A stretch of DNA of 64,000 nucleotides from Sulfitobacter alexandrii. Its GTDB lineage: Bacteria; Pseudomonadota; Alphaproteobacteria; Rhodobacterales; Rhodobacteraceae. The stretch covers positions 682,001 through 746,000 of the forward strand of contig NZ_CP018076.1 of NCBI RefSeq assembly GCF_001886735.1, in the 5' to 3' direction. Shown here piece by piece: positions 17,825-27,140 of the stretch (positions within the stretch are counted from its first letter, which is position 1; every line of letters starts with the position of its first letter). Below the pieces are notes generated by a model. The model was given only the letters and a program-made list of their open reading frames with translations, was not told the DNA's origin and did not search any database. Both the position numbers and the translations under genes were made by a program.

Positions 17825-17862
17825 TCTGGTCGGGAATTTCACCTCATGCCACTCATGAAAAC

Positions 17863-18066
17863 ATGACACCCAGCGATATCATCCTTCTCTCGATCCCGCC
17901 TCTGGTGATTGCGCTGATCGTCTGGGCAAGGGTGCGCGCAAGTCGGCGCAAGAGCCTCCTGCCTCCACCTGTGCACGCGCCTCACAGCCCCGATCCGGGC
18001 TATGACCGCACTGAAATGGCCCGAAGCGCGATGCAGGGCCACGCAGAGGGCGGTACATCGAGATAG
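17863..18066 (+). CDS. Small putative membrane protein, uncertain
   Basis: This 67-codon ORF (MTPSDIILLSIPPLVIALIV at the start) encodes one N-terminal hydrophobic helix followed by a basic stretch (RVRASRRK) and a proline-rich, polar tail. That is a plausible inner-membrane microprotein. There is no clear Shine-Dalgarno, and an overlapping minus-strand frame exists, so it may be spurious. It is convergent with the DMT transporter gene. No function can be assigned. Confidence 0.4.
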   Translation: MTPSDIILLSIPPLVIALIVWARVRASRRKSLLPPPVHAPHSPDPGYDRTEMARSAMQGHAEGGTSR

Positions 18067-18079
18067 GTTGTCGCTGACC

Positions 18080-19060
18080 TCAGTACCGCCGGGTGGTCGG
18101 GCGGCTGACCGTCGAGCGCGCTTTCTGCCGCTCGCGCAGGAACACGAACAACCCCGAGCCGAGGATCAGGGCGATGCCGATCCAGACCTCCCAGGCGGGC
18201 AGGTCGCCGAAGATCACGACGCCCCAGAACACCGCCAGCGGCAGGCCGAGGTATTCGAAGGGTGCCACCGTCGCCGCATCGGCCATCCGGTACGCGGCGC
18301 TCAGGCAATAGCCGATCACCGCCGCGTTCAATCCCATGCCGACAAACACCCAGCCGTCGCCCGGCGCAGGCCAGACCCAGGCGCGCAGCAGGAACTGCAT
18401 GGAGGCCGAGCTGCTCTCGTCCACGAAGCGCCCGTCGCCCGCGACCACGAAAAACCCCAGCGACACCACGATGAAGACCGTCTGGATGTAGACCGACAAT
18501 GCCGATGCCTTGCTCTTGACCCCCAGCCTGCGGGTCATCAGCTGGTTCAGGGCGTAGGTCAGCGCGGCGAGGACCGGCAGCAACAGGACCAGCCGCGAGA
18601 CCTCCAGGGTCTCTGTCCCCGCCCAGGGCCGCTGCATGATGACGACGCCGACGAAACCGATGGTGACGGCGCCCAGCCGCAGGGGGCCGACCTTTTCGCC
18701 CAGGATCGGGATCGACAGCAGGGTGATGAACAGCGGCGCGGCAAAGAACAGTGCCGTCGCATCCGCCAGCGGGATCGCCCCCAGCGCCACGAAGAAGGTC
18801 ATGTTCGCGATGACCACCAGCGCGCCGCGCAGCAGGTGCAGGCCGGGCCGATCGGTCTTGAGAATGCGCCAGCCGCCTTCGATTTGGACCAGCACGAGGC
18901 TGAACAGGATGCCGATGGCGGACCGGACGAAGACCAGTTCATGCAGCGGATAGCCTCCGGAGAGCCGCTTGATCAGCATGTCGTTGACCGAAATCGCAAG
19001 AATCCCCGCCACGACGAAAGCGATGGCGGGGCCGGCACGATTCTGCATTAGGGTGGTCAT
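18080..19060 (-). CDS. DMT-superfamily (EamA) transporter
   Basis: The 326-aa protein has ten predicted transmembrane helices in two EamA halves, with the typical blocks VRSAIGILFSLVLV, ADATALFFAAPLFITLLSIP and APFEYLGLPLAVFWGVVIFGD. Members export amino acids, metabolites or nucleobases from the cytoplasm; the substrate is not deducible. The gene is divergent from the CoxG-like gene, with about 100 bp between starts. A second EamA transporter of the same type lies at 60136-61044. Confidence 0.88.
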   Translation of the reverse strand: MTTLMQNRAGPAIAFVVAGILAISVNDMLIKRLSGGYPLHELVFVRSAIGILFSLVLVQIEGGWRILKTDRPGLHLLRGALVVIANMTFFVALGAIPLADATALFFAAPLFITLLSIPILGEKVGPLRLGAVTIGFVGVVIMQRPWAGTETLEVSRLVLLLPVLAALTYALNQLMTRRLGVKSKASALSVYIQTVFIVVSLGFFVVAGDGRFVDESSSASMQFLLRAWVWPAPGDGWVFVGMGLNAAVIGYCLSAAYRMADAATVAPFEYLGLPLAVFWGVVIFGDLPAWEVWIGIALILGSGLFVFLRERQKARSTVSRPTTRRY

Positions 19061-19161
19061 GGCAATGACCTACCAGTCCAGCCTGCGCTGTCCAGAGCGT
19101 TTGCCGCTGGAAAGTCCGCACAGTTTGACTATCCTGACGCCGAATAACCCGGAGGACTCCA

Positions 19162-19671
19162 ATGCAGATGTCAGACACCCGCCAGATTGCGGCGCCCCCG
19201 TCAGAGGTTTACGCGGCCCTGCTGGACCCCGAGGTGCTCAAGGCCTGCGTGCCCGGCGCGACCGAGGTGACGGGATCGGTGGAGGACGGCTACGAGGCGA
19301 CCGTGGTGCAGAAGGTCGGCCCCGTGAAGGCGACCTTCAAGGGACAGGTCACGATCACCGACCTTGTGCCCAACGAGTCGATGAAGATCGATGGCGCGGG
19401 CAAGGGCGGCGCCGCGGGTTTCGCCAAGGGGGGCGCGGACGTCCGCCTTGCCGAGAAGGACGGCGGCACTGAGCTCAGCTACGACGTGGAAGCCAAGGTG
19501 GGCGGCAAGCTCGCTCAGTTGGGCAGCCGGATCATCGACGGCTTCGCCAAGAAGATGGCGGACCAGTTTTTCGACAACCTTCAGGAAACGCTGGAGGGGC
19601 CGGCGGAAGATGCGGAAAACAACGACGATACCCCGAAGAAGAAGGGATGGTTCGGACGGTCGAAGGACTGA
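19162..19671 (+). CDS. CoxG/SRPBCC-family protein
   Basis: The 169-aa protein matches the carbon-monoxide-dehydrogenase subunit G family: an SRPBCC fold with APPSEVYAALLDPEVLKACVPG at the N-terminus and a C-terminal charged tail (TPKKKGWFGRSKD). CoxG proteins recruit molybdenum hydroxylases to the membrane or bind hydrophobic ligands. No coxLMS genes are in the window, so a CO-oxidation role is not supported here. The start may be the second ATG at 19168. It is followed 61 bp later by an ABC exporter. Confidence 0.82.
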   Translation: MQMSDTRQIAAPPSEVYAALLDPEVLKACVPGATEVTGSVEDGYEATVVQKVGPVKATFKGQVTITDLVPNESMKIDGAGKGGAAGFAKGGADVRLAEKDGGTELSYDVEAKVGGKLAQLGSRIIDGFAKKMADQFFDNLQETLEGPAEDAENNDDTPKKKGWFGRSKD

Positions 19672-19732
19672 ACGGAACTGTTTACTTTGTGAGCCCGCCG
19701 ACTACCTTCGCGCGGGATGAAGGGGGCTTTGC

Positions 19733-20662
19733 ATGCCGAATATCGTAGAAATCACCGACCTGCGCAAATCCTACAAGGGCGGGTTCCAGGCGCTGAAAGG
19801 CGTCAACCTCGGGATAGAGGAGGGCGAAATCCTCGCCCTTCTGGGCCCGAACGGCGCGGGAAAGACGACGCTCATCTCGACCGTCTGCGGCATCACGATG
19901 CCGACGAGCGGGACGGTCACGGTGGGCGGTCATGACATTCTGACCGACTACCGCGCGGCGCGGTCGATGATCGGGCTGGTGCCGCAGGAGATCAACCTCG
20001 AACCGTTCGAGAAGGTCATCAACACCGTGCGTTTCTCGCGCGGGCTCTTCGGCAAGTCGCCCAATGACGCCAACATCGAGAAGGTGCTGCGCCAGCTGTC
20101 CCTGTGGGACAAGAAAGACAACCAGATCAGGGAGTTGTCGGGCGGGATGAAGCGCCGTGTGCTGATTGCCAAGGCGCTCGCGCACGATCCGCGCGTTCTG
20201 TTCCTGGACGAGCCGACCGCGGGCGTGGACGTGGAGTTGCGCAAGGACATGTGGGAGATCGTCGCCAGCCTGAAGGCCGATGGCGTGACCATCATCCTGA
20301 CGACCCACTACATCGAGGAAGCGGAAGCGATTGCCGACCGGGTCGGCGTCATCGCCCACGGCGAGCTGCTGCTGGTGGAGGAGAAGGCGACGCTGATGAC
20401 CCGGATGGGCCAGAAGGAACTGGAAGTGCAGTTGACCGAACCGCTGACCGATGTGCCCGAGGGGCTGCGCTCGGACGCCCTGAAGCTGTCGGAGGACGGT
20501 AACGCGCTGATCTACACCTACGATACCAACGCCGAGCGGACCGGGATCACCAAGCTGCTGGCCGACGTTTCAGCCGAGGGGCTGGTATTGCGGGACGTGG
20601 TCACGCGCCAATCGAGCCTGGAAGACATCTTCGTCAACCTCGTCAAGGAGGATGCGGCATGA
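19733..20662 (+). CDS. ABC-2-type exporter ATP-binding protein
   Basis: The 309-aa ATPase has Walker [10 protein letters not shown], signature LSGGMKRR, Walker [13 protein letters not shown] and the H-loop TTHYIEEAE, plus the C-terminal extension usual in DrrA/NodI-type exporters ([10 protein letters not shown]). It powers export through the permease encoded next, whose start overlaps its stop (ATGA). The substrate is unknown; drugs, lipids or polysaccharide are typical for the family. Confidence 0.93.
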   Translation: MPNIVEITDLRKSYKGGFQALKGVNLGIEEGEILALLGPNGAGKTTLISTVCGITMPTSGTVTVGGHDILTDYRAARSMIGLVPQEINLEPFEKVINTVRFSRGLFGKSPNDANIEKVLRQLSLWDKKDNQIRELSGGMKRRVLIAKALAHDPRVLFLDEPTAGVDVELRKDMWEIVASLKADGVTIILTTHYIEEAEAIADRVGVIAHGELLLVEEKATLMTRMGQKELEVQLTEPLTDVPEGLRSDALKLSEDGNALIYTYDTNAERTGITKLLADVSAEGLVLRDVVTRQSSLEDIFVNLVKEDAA

Positions 20663-21420
20663 ACTGGATGGCTGTCCGTTCGATCTACCTGTTCGAGATG
20701 GCGCGGTTCTTCCGCACCATCGCGCAAAGCTTTCTCGCGCCGGTGATTTCCACCTCTCTCTACTTCGTGGTCTTCGGCGCCGCCATCGGCAGCAGGATCG
20801 ACGAGGTCGAGGGCGTTGGATACGGCGCCTTCATCGTGCCGGGGCTGATCATGCTCACGGTCATCACGCAGTCGATCTCGAACGCATCTTTCGGGATATA
20901 CTTCCCCAAGTTCATCGGCACCTTCTTCGAACTGCTCTCTGCACCGATCAGCTTTCTTGAAATCGTCATGGGCTACGTCGGTGCCGCCGCGACGAAGGCG
21001 CTCATCATTGGCTTCATCATCCTGCTGACCGCCTTCTTCTTCGTCGATTTCAGCATCGCGCATCCGCTGGCGATGGTGGCGTTCCTGCTGCTGACGACCA
21101 TCAGTTTCGCGCTTTTCGGTTTCATCCTTGGAATCTGGGCGGGCAACTTCGAACAGTTGCAGATCGTTCCGCTGCTCATCGTCACCCCGCTGGTGTTTCT
21201 CGGCGGATCCTTCTACTCCATCTCGATGCTGCCGCCCTTCTGGCAAACGGTGTCGATGTTCAACCCGGTGGTCTACCTCATCTCGGGGTTCCGCTGGGCG
21301 TTCTACGACAAGGCGGACGTGCCGATCGTCACCAGCCTGCTGGCAATCGGGCTGTTCACGGCGATCTGCCTCGGCGTGATCTGGTGGATCTTCCGGACCG
21401 GGTGGCGCATTCGCCAATAA
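20659..21420 (+). CDS. ABC-2-type exporter permease
   Basis: The 253-aa protein has six predicted membrane helices and the ABC-2 C-terminal block [21 protein letters not shown] followed by [16 protein letters not shown]. Together with the overlapping upstream ATPase it forms a minimal homodimeric exporter. Length and topology are normal. Substrate unknown. Confidence 0.92.
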   Translation: MNWMAVRSIYLFEMARFFRTIAQSFLAPVISTSLYFVVFGAAIGSRIDEVEGVGYGAFIVPGLIMLTVITQSISNASFGIYFPKFIGTFFELLSAPISFLEIVMGYVGAAATKALIIGFIILLTAFFFVDFSIAHPLAMVAFLLLTTISFALFGFILGIWAGNFEQLQIVPLLIVTPLVFLGGSFYSISMLPPFWQTVSMFNPVVYLISGFRWAFYDKADVPIVTSLLAIGLFTAICLGVIWWIFRTGWRIRQ

Positions 21421-21460
21421 ACCGGGGGCACTCCTTGTTTGGCCTGCGCCGGCGTTCTAC

Positions 21461-22267
21461 ATGGGGTCCATGAACAAGTACCTGCCCTTCGTCAAATCCG
21501 GTCCGACAGTTGCCGTCATCCGGCTTTCAGGCATCATCAGCACGTCGGGCCGGGGCGTGTTGAACGATGCGACCCTCGGGCCGGTCATCGAAAAGGCGTT
21601 CAGCCGGGGCAAGCCCGATGCGGTCGCGCTCGAAGTCAACTCGCCGGGCGGGAGCCCGGTGCAGTCGTCCCTCATCGGGGCGCGCATCCGCAGGCTGGCC
21701 GAAGAGAAGAAGATCCCCGTGATCGCCTTTGTGGAGGATGTCGCCGCTTCGGGCGGCTATTGGCTGGCCACGGCGGCGGACGAGATCTATGCCGATCCGT
21801 CGTCGATCCTCGGGTCCATCGGGGTGATCTCGGCCTCATTCGGCGCGCATGAGTTCATCAACAAGCACGGCGTCGAACGGCGGGTCTACACCGCCGGCGA
21901 GTCAAAGAGCATGCTGGACCCGTTCCGCCCCGAAGACCCCGAGGATGTCGCACGCCTGAAAGGCCTGCTCGAGGACATTCACGGCAATTTCAAGGAACAT
22001 GTGACCGACCGGCGCGCGGGCAAGCTGGCCAGCGACCGTGACCTGTTCACCGGCGAGATATGGCTGGCCAGACGCGCCACCGAACTGGGCCTGATCGACG
22101 GCATCGGCCACCTGCGCCCGATGATGAAGGACCGCTTTGGCGACAAGGTGAAGTTCCGCCGTTACGGCGCCCGCAAGGGGCTGTTGTCGCGGTTCGGCGC
22201 GCGGGTCGTGGAGGACCTGGCCCATGGCATCGAAGAACGCGCGGCCTTTGCGCGGTTTGGGCTCTGA
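21461..22267 (+). CDS. S49-family signal-peptide-peptidase-like protease (SppA/SohB type)
   Basis: The 268-aa protein has the S49 core NSPGGSPVQSS, nucleophile Ser97 in VAASGGYW and general-base Lys149 in AGESKSMLDPF, the Ser-Lys dyad of bacterial SppA. It lacks a clear signal anchor, as do short alphaproteobacterial members. It probably clears signal peptides or membrane fragments. A second in-frame ATG three codons in (21470) is an equally good start. The stop abuts the ATG of the next small gene with no spacer. Confidence 0.88.
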   Translation: MGSMNKYLPFVKSGPTVAVIRLSGIISTSGRGVLNDATLGPVIEKAFSRGKPDAVALEVNSPGGSPVQSSLIGARIRRLAEEKKIPVIAFVEDVAASGGYWLATAADEIYADPSSILGSIGVISASFGAHEFINKHGVERRVYTAGESKSMLDPFRPEDPEDVARLKGLLEDIHGNFKEHVTDRRAGKLASDRDLFTGEIWLARRATELGLIDGIGHLRPMMKDRFGDKVKFRRYGARKGLLSRFGARVVEDLAHGIEERAAFARFGL

Positions 22268-22432
22268 ATGGTTTTCAAGATCGTCCTTCTTTTCTTGGTC
22301 TTCATGGGCCTGATGGCATGGTTCGGCAAGATGCACTGGATCGGCGGCAAGCGCCTGCGCCAGACGAAATGTGACGGCTGCGGACGCTACCGGATCGGCA
22401 AGGGCCCCTGTGGCTGCGGGGGCAATCGCTGA
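22268..22432 (+). CDS. Small membrane protein with C-terminal zinc-ribbon-like cysteines
   Basis: This 54-codon ORF encodes an N-terminal hydrophobic helix (MVFKIVLLFLVFMGLMAWFG) followed by a basic segment and a cysteine knuckle, KCDGCGRY with CGC eleven residues on (Cys35, Cys38, Cys48, Cys50), a likely single zinc site. It is wedged between the S49 protease and the antiporter with a 0-bp gap and a 1-bp overlap (TGATG), so it is surely translated with them. I do not recognise a named family. A membrane-tethered adaptor for the protease is conceivable (inference). Confidence 0.75.
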   Translation: MVFKIVLLFLVFMGLMAWFGKMHWIGGKRLRQTKCDGCGRYRIGKGPCGCGGNR

Positions 22433-23382
22433 TGCTGATGCCGTGGTTGCTGTCCATTCTGGGCCTCGTGATCCTCCTGCTGGCCGGCGATGCGCTGGTG
22501 AAGGGGGCCGTGAACCTGTCGCTGCGGCTGGGCGTGCCCGCCCTGATCGTGAGCCTGACCATCGTGGCGTTCGGCACCTCGGCGCCGGAACTGCTCATTT
22601 CGATCAAGGCGGTGCTGGACAACGCCCCGGGCATCGCGCTGGGCAACGTGGTCGGGTCGAACACGGCGAACATCTTGCTGGTTTTGGGCATTCCGGCCCT
22701 GCTGGCGACGATGCACACCTCCGAATGCGATACACGCAAGACCTTCAACTTCATGATCGCGGCCTCGGTCTTGTTCATCGGGCTTGCCTCCAGGGGGGTG
22801 TTCGACTGGCTGGCGGGGCTGGTGCTGCTGGGCGGTCTTGCCTACGTGCTGTTCGACCAGTTCAGCGAGGCCCGCAATCATCGCAATGCCTGCCGTGGTG
22901 ACGACGCGGAAGAACCCGAAGGCGCCGACCCGGACATGCCCGGCTGGCAGATCGGGCTGTTCCTTCTGCTGGGCCTGATCGGTCTGCCGCTGGGTGCGAG
23001 CCTGCTCGTGGAAAACGCGACGATCATCGCGACCGCCTATGGCGTGAGCGACACGGTGATCGGCCTTACCCTCGTGGCTGTCGGCACCTCGCTTCCGGAA
23101 CTCGCGACGACGGTGATGGCGGCGCTGCGCCGACAGGCGGACGTGGCGCTGGGCAACGTGATCGGTTCGAACATGTTCAACCTTCTGGCGATCATCGGCA
23201 TCGCCAGCCTCGTCGGACCCATCGGTGTCGATCCGGAATTCCTGCGGTTCGACCTCTGGGTGATGCTGGGCGCGTCGTTGCTGCTGATCCCCTTCGTCCA
23301 CCTGGGCCGAGATATCACGCGGGTTTGGGGCATCGTGCTGTCCGCCCTATATGCGCTGTATCTGGTTCTGGTGCTGATGTGA
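22432..23382 (+). CDS. Calcium/sodium antiporter (YrbG/CaxA family)
   Basis: The 316-aa protein contains the two inverted alpha-repeat motifs of the Ca2+/cation antiporter superfamily, FGTSAPELL with GNVVGSNTANILLVLGIPAL and GTSLPELATT with GNVIGSNMFNLLAIIGIASL. It has ten predicted helices and an acidic cytoplasmic loop around residue 160 (DDAEEPEGADPD). It exchanges Na+ or H+ for Ca2+ across the inner membrane. The first base of its ATG is the last of the upstream stop. Confidence 0.93.
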   Translation: MLMPWLLSILGLVILLLAGDALVKGAVNLSLRLGVPALIVSLTIVAFGTSAPELLISIKAVLDNAPGIALGNVVGSNTANILLVLGIPALLATMHTSECDTRKTFNFMIAASVLFIGLASRGVFDWLAGLVLLGGLAYVLFDQFSEARNHRNACRGDDAEEPEGADPDMPGWQIGLFLLLGLIGLPLGASLLVENATIIATAYGVSDTVIGLTLVAVGTSLPELATTVMAALRRQADVALGNVIGSNMFNLLAIIGIASLVGPIGVDPEFLRFDLWVMLGASLLLIPFVHLGRDITRVWGIVLSALYALYLVLVLM

Positions 23383-23392
23383 GGAGACGGCA

Positions 23393-24178
23393 ATGGTGAT
23401 GAAGCGGGCCTTGGTGACCGGCGCGGGCAAACGACTGGGCCGCGCGATGGCGCTCTACCTGGCGGAGCGTGGCCACGACGTGGCCGTGCACTATGCCAGT
23501 TCCGCCGATGCCGCGGAGGAAGTGGTGGCCGAGATCGGGCGCATGGGACGCCGGGCGGTGGCACTGCAGGCTGACCTGCTGGACCTCGACGCCACAGAGG
23601 CGCTGCTGCCCCGTGCGGCCGAGGCGCTGGGCGGGCCGGTGACCTGTCTGGTGAACAATGCATCCATCTTCGATCACGACACCGTCGCATCGGCCACCCG
23701 CGACAGCTGGGACCGTCACATCGGCAGCAACCTGCGCGCACCTTTCGTGCTGACCCAGGCGATGGCTGCGCAGGGGCTCGAACCCGAAGAGGACGAGAAC
23801 GGAGAGCCGCGCGCGACGGGTCTGATCGTGAACATGATCGACCAGCGGGTGCGCAAGCTGACGCCCGAGTTCATGACCTACACCATCGCCAAGATGGGGC
23901 TGTGGGCGATGACGCGGACCACCGCACAGGCGCTGGCGCCCGCGATCCGGGTCAACGGCATCGGTCCGGGGCCGACACTGAAAGGCGCCCGCCAGAGCGA
24001 GGACCACTTCGCCGAACAGCGCGCCAGCACCCTGCTGGAGCGTGGTGCGAATCGCGAGGACATCACCGCCGCGCTGGGCTATTTCCTCAATTCTCCGGCC
24101 GTGACCGGGCAGCTCTTGTGCATCGATGGCGGCCAGCACCTTGTCTGGCAGACCCGCGATATCATCGGCGTGGAATAG
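23393..24178 (+). CDS. Pteridine-reductase-like SDR oxidoreductase
   Basis: The 261-aa short-chain dehydrogenase has the coenzyme motif TGAGKRLGRAMA, which fits the TGx3RxG pattern of pteridine reductases (PTR1/FolM) rather than the usual TGxxxGIG, then LVNNAS and a catalytic YTIAK. FolM-type enzymes reduce dihydromonapterin or dihydrofolate with NADPH. The substrate here is inferred only from the motif. GAGGAG precedes the ATG. The unusual AT-rich spacer follows its stop. Confidence 0.85.
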   Translation: MVMKRALVTGAGKRLGRAMALYLAERGHDVAVHYASSADAAEEVVAEIGRMGRRAVALQADLLDLDATEALLPRAAEALGGPVTCLVNNASIFDHDTVASATRDSWDRHIGSNLRAPFVLTQAMAAQGLEPEEDENGEPRATGLIVNMIDQRVRKLTPEFMTYTIAKMGLWAMTRTTAQALAPAIRVNGIGPGPTLKGARQSEDHFAEQRASTLLERGANREDITAALGYFLNSPAVTGQLLCIDGGQHLVWQTRDIIGVE

Positions 24179-24463
24179 CCGACGGTTCGAAGTTCTGCAC
24201 CGCGCCGCAAAGCTGTTACAAAACCGTTTCAAAAGTCCTTTGATTTCAACGGATTGCTCAATGCTCATAAAATTTATAAGCGATATCAATGCCTTGATAA
24301 TGCGCTTAAAATTTGTGCAAACTAACGAACTGGCGCGGATTCAAGGAAAATTTCCGACTGCCACAGAGTTATCAGCAGAATTATCCACAGGTTTAGTGGA
24401 CATGTTCAACCTTGTCACAGCCCGCCGCCTGTTGCAGGCAAACCGAAGAATCAGGTTACCGCG
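24179..24463. other. AT-rich spacer with DnaA-box matches
   Basis: This 285-bp gap upstream of uvrC is strikingly AT-rich for the window, especially 24230-24330, and has no convincing gene. TTATCCACA at 24381-24389 is an exact DnaA box. TTATCAGCA at 24369-24377 and TGTGCAAAC (minus-strand sense) at 24314-24322 are degenerate copies. An AT-rich block next to DnaA boxes is the plan of a replication origin, or of DnaA-controlled transcription of uvrC. Only whole-genome skew can decide. Confidence 0.45.
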
Positions 24464-26329
24464 ATGACGAACGAATCAACCGCGCCCCGTCCGGGTCACG
24501 AGGTGATCCAGGGCTACCTCAAGACCATCGACACCTCGCCCGGCGTGTACCGCATGCTGGATGCGGAAAGCCGTGTGCTCTACGTCGGCAAGGCCCGCAA
24601 TCTGAGGGCACGGGTCGGCAGCTACGCGCGGCCGACGGGGCATTCTCCCCGCATTGCCCGGATGATCGCGAATACCGCCTCGATGATGTTCCTGACAACG
24701 CGCACGGAGACCGAGGCGCTGCTGCTGGAACAGAACCTCATCAAGCAGCTGAAGCCCAAGTTCAACGTGCTCCTGCGCGACGACAAGAGCTTTCCAAATA
24801 TCCTCGTGACGACCGGTCACGACTATCCCCAGATCAAGAAGCACCGTGGCGCCAAGAAGGAGAAGGGGGCCTATTACGGTCCTTTCGCCAGTGCGGGCGC
24901 GGTCAACCGGACACTGAACCAGCTGCAGCGGGTGTTCCTGTTGCGGGATTGTTCGGATTCCATGTTCGACAGCCGCACGCGGCCCTGTCTCCAGCACCAG
25001 ATAAAACGATGCAGCGCGCCCTGCGTCGGCAAGATCGGCAGTGAGGACTACCGCCAGTCGGTGCGGGATGCGGAGCGGTTCCTGTCCGGCAAGACGACCG
25101 ATATTCAGGCGCGGCTCGCCTCGGAGATGGCGGAGGCGTCCGAAGCGATGGAATTCGAGCGCGCGGCGGCCCTGCGCGACAGGATCAAGGCGCTCACCCA
25201 GGTGCAGACGGCGCAGGGGATCAACCCCAAGGGCGTGTCCGAGGCCGATATCATCGCGCTGCACATGGACAGCGGACAGGCCTGCGTGCAGGTGTTCTTC
25301 ATCCGGGCGAACCAGAACTGGGGCAACCGCGACTATTATCCCCGGGTCGGGGCGGACGTGGATGCCGCCGAGGTGCTGGAAGCCTTCATCGGCCAGTTCT
25401 ACGACAGCCGCGAGCCACCGCGCCAGTTGATCCTGAGCAACGAGATCGAGAACCCGGACCTGATGGCGGAGGCGCTGTCGGGAAAGCTGGGCCGCAAGGT
25501 CGAGCTTCTTGTCCCCAAGCGCGGCGAAAAGGCCGAGCTGGTGGACGGCGCCCTGCGCAACGCGCGCGAAAGCCTCGCACGCAAGATGGCCGAGACAGCG
25601 ACCCAAGGGAAGCTCCTGGACGGTCTGGCCGCGGCCTTTGACCTGCCCGGCCCGCCACAGCGGATCGAGGTCTATGACAACTCTCACATCCAGGGCGCCC
25701 ACGCCGTCGGCGCGATGATCGTCGCCGGGCCGGACGGGATGATGAAGAACCAGTATCGCAAGTTCAACATTCGCGGAGACGAACTGACGCCCGGCGACGA
25801 TTTCGGCATGATGAAGGAGGTGCTGCGGCGCCGGTTCAAACGGCTGATCAAGGAAGATCCGGAGCGCAAGGAAGGGCATTGGCCCGAGTTGCTGCTCATC
25901 GACGGCGGCGCCGGGCAGGTTTCGGCGGTGGCGTCGATCATGCGCGAATACGGTGTCGAGGACATCCCGATGGTCGGTGTCGCCAAGGGGGTGGATCGCG
26001 ATGCGGGCAAGGAGGAGTTCCACCGCGTCGGCAAGCGGCCGATGGCGCTGCGCCACAATGATCCCGTGCTCTATTTCGTGCAGCGGTTGAGGGACGAGGC
26101 GCACCGCTTCGCCATCGGCACGCATCGGGCGAAGCGGGCGAAGTCCGTCGGGGCCACCCCCCTTGACGACGTGCCGGGTGTGGGAGCGGCCCGCAAACGG
26201 GCTCTGCTGGCGCATTTCGGATCGGCCAAGGCGGTCAGCCGCGCGAACCTGAGTGACCTCAAGGCGGTCGAAGGTGTATCCGATGCGCTGGCCGAGACGA
26301 TTTATGCCTTTTTCCACGACCGTGGCTGA
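24464..26329 (+). CDS. uvrC: Excinuclease ABC subunit C
   Basis: The 621-aa UvrC has the N-terminal GIY-YIG nuclease (SPGVYRMLDAESRVLYVGKA), the cysteine cluster region around RTRPCLQHQIKRCSAPCVG, the UVR UvrB-binding motif near residue 210, the RNase-H-like C-terminal nuclease (EVYDNSHIQGAHAVGAMI, LLLIDGGAGQ) and a helix-hairpin-helix (DDVPGVGAARKRALL). It makes both incisions in nucleotide excision repair. The start at 24464 is preceded by GGTTACCGCG without a strong Shine-Dalgarno. Transcription probably starts in the AT-rich spacer upstream. Confidence 0.97.
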   Translation: MTNESTAPRPGHEVIQGYLKTIDTSPGVYRMLDAESRVLYVGKARNLRARVGSYARPTGHSPRIARMIANTASMMFLTTRTETEALLLEQNLIKQLKPKFNVLLRDDKSFPNILVTTGHDYPQIKKHRGAKKEKGAYYGPFASAGAVNRTLNQLQRVFLLRDCSDSMFDSRTRPCLQHQIKRCSAPCVGKIGSEDYRQSVRDAERFLSGKTTDIQARLASEMAEASEAMEFERAAALRDRIKALTQVQTAQGINPKGVSEADIIALHMDSGQACVQVFFIRANQNWGNRDYYPRVGADVDAAEVLEAFIGQFYDSREPPRQLILSNEIENPDLMAEALSGKLGRKVELLVPKRGEKAELVDGALRNARESLARKMAETATQGKLLDGLAAAFDLPGPPQRIEVYDNSHIQGAHAVGAMIVAGPDGMMKNQYRKFNIRGDELTPGDDFGMMKEVLRRRFKRLIKEDPERKEGHWPELLLIDGGAGQVSAVASIMREYGVEDIPMVGVAKGVDRDAGKEEFHRVGKRPMALRHNDPVLYFVQRLRDEAHRFAIGTHRAKRAKSVGATPLDDVPGVGAARKRALLAHFGSAKAVSRANLSDLKAVEGVSDALAETIYAFFHDRG

Positions 26330-26360
26330 CCGGGGGCGCGGCTGTGCAGCCTGCGCATTC

Positions 26361-26405
26361 ACGGCCTCCCCGGTGGCCGTTTTCCCGACCGCCCGACGGG
26401 AAAAC
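26361..26405 (+). terminator. Terminator hairpins after uvrC
   Basis: ACGGCC-N8-GGCCGT followed by TTT (26361-26383) forms a short rho-independent-type hairpin. A second stem, GTTTTCCCG with CGGGAAAAC (26379-26405), overlaps its end. Together they fill the first half of the 142-bp uvrC-pgsA gap. The rest of the gap probably holds the pgsA promoter. Confidence 0.55.
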
Positions 26406-26471
26406 CGATACCCGGAAAGAGATGCGCGGTTGGTGCTTTCGCGCCTATCGCCTGCAGGGTAGGGTGCGGCC

Positions 26472-27140
26472 ATGAAGTGGAATCTGCCCAATGTTCTGAC
26501 GCTTCTGCGTCTGGTGGCCGCGCCGGGAGTCGCGGTGATGTTCCTGTACTTTACCCGGCCCTACGCGGATTGGTTCGCGCTGCTGCTTTTCATCTCGGCG
26601 GCGGTGACGGACTGGTTCGACGGGTATCTCGCCCGCGCCTGGAAGCAGGAGACAAAGCTTGGCGCCATGCTGGACCCGATCGCCGACAAGGCGATGGTCG
26701 TGATCGCCCTGATGGTCATCATCGGCTTTTCAAGCTGGTCGCCTTGGCTGGTCCTGCCGGCGACGCTGATCCTGTTCCGCGAGGTGTTCGTTTCCGGCCT
26801 GCGCGAGTATCTCGGCGACGTGGCGGGGACGCTGAAGGTGACCAAGCTGGCCAAGTGGAAGACGACGTTGCAGATGATCGCCATCGCGGTTCTGTTCAGC
26901 CAGGGTGTCTTCGAGCATTATCTCGGCATGTCGGTCTTCGGTATGGATGAGGAGACCATTTCGGCCATTCTCAACGGAGAGGTCGAGGACGAGCTGGGAT
27001 TGTGGTGGAAACTGGCCGGCATGGAATGGGCCGGCCGCATCGGGCTGGTGCTGCTTTGGATCGCCGCGGCGTTGACGGCCATCACCGGGGCCGACTATCT
27101 CGCCAAGGCATTGCCGCATCTCAGGGAGGGCAGGCCATGA
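26472..27140 (+). CDS. pgsA: CDP-diacylglycerol-glycerol-3-phosphate 3-phosphatidyltransferase
   Basis: The 222-aa membrane enzyme has the CDP-alcohol phosphatidyltransferase motif DWFDGYLARAWKQETKLGAM continuing LDPIADK, that is DGx2ARx8Gx3Dx3D. It makes phosphatidylglycerol phosphate, the first committed step to phosphatidylglycerol and cardiolipin. The protein has four to five hydrophobic helices. Its stop overlaps the moaD start (ATGA), so lipid and molybdopterin genes are transcribed together. Confidence 0.95.
   Translation: MKWNLPNVLTLLRLVAAPGVAVMFLYFTRPYADWFALLLFISAAVTDWFDGYLARAWKQETKLGAMLDPIADKAMVVIALMVIIGFSSWSPWLVLPATLILFREVFVSGLREYLGDVAGTLKVTKLAKWKTTLQMIAIAVLFSQGVFEHYLGMSVFGMDEETISAILNGEVEDELGLWWKLAGMEWAGRIGLVLLWIAAALTAITGADYLAKALPHLREGRP

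Noticed and set aside
19162..19671. Carbon monoxide oxidation locus based on the CoxG-like gene
   Set aside because: No coxL, coxM or coxS genes are in the window, and neighbours are an ABC exporter and a transporter.
24476..26491. A 671-codon minus-strand frame opposite uvrC
   Set aside because: It is the mirror frame of uvrC, which has all domains of the family.
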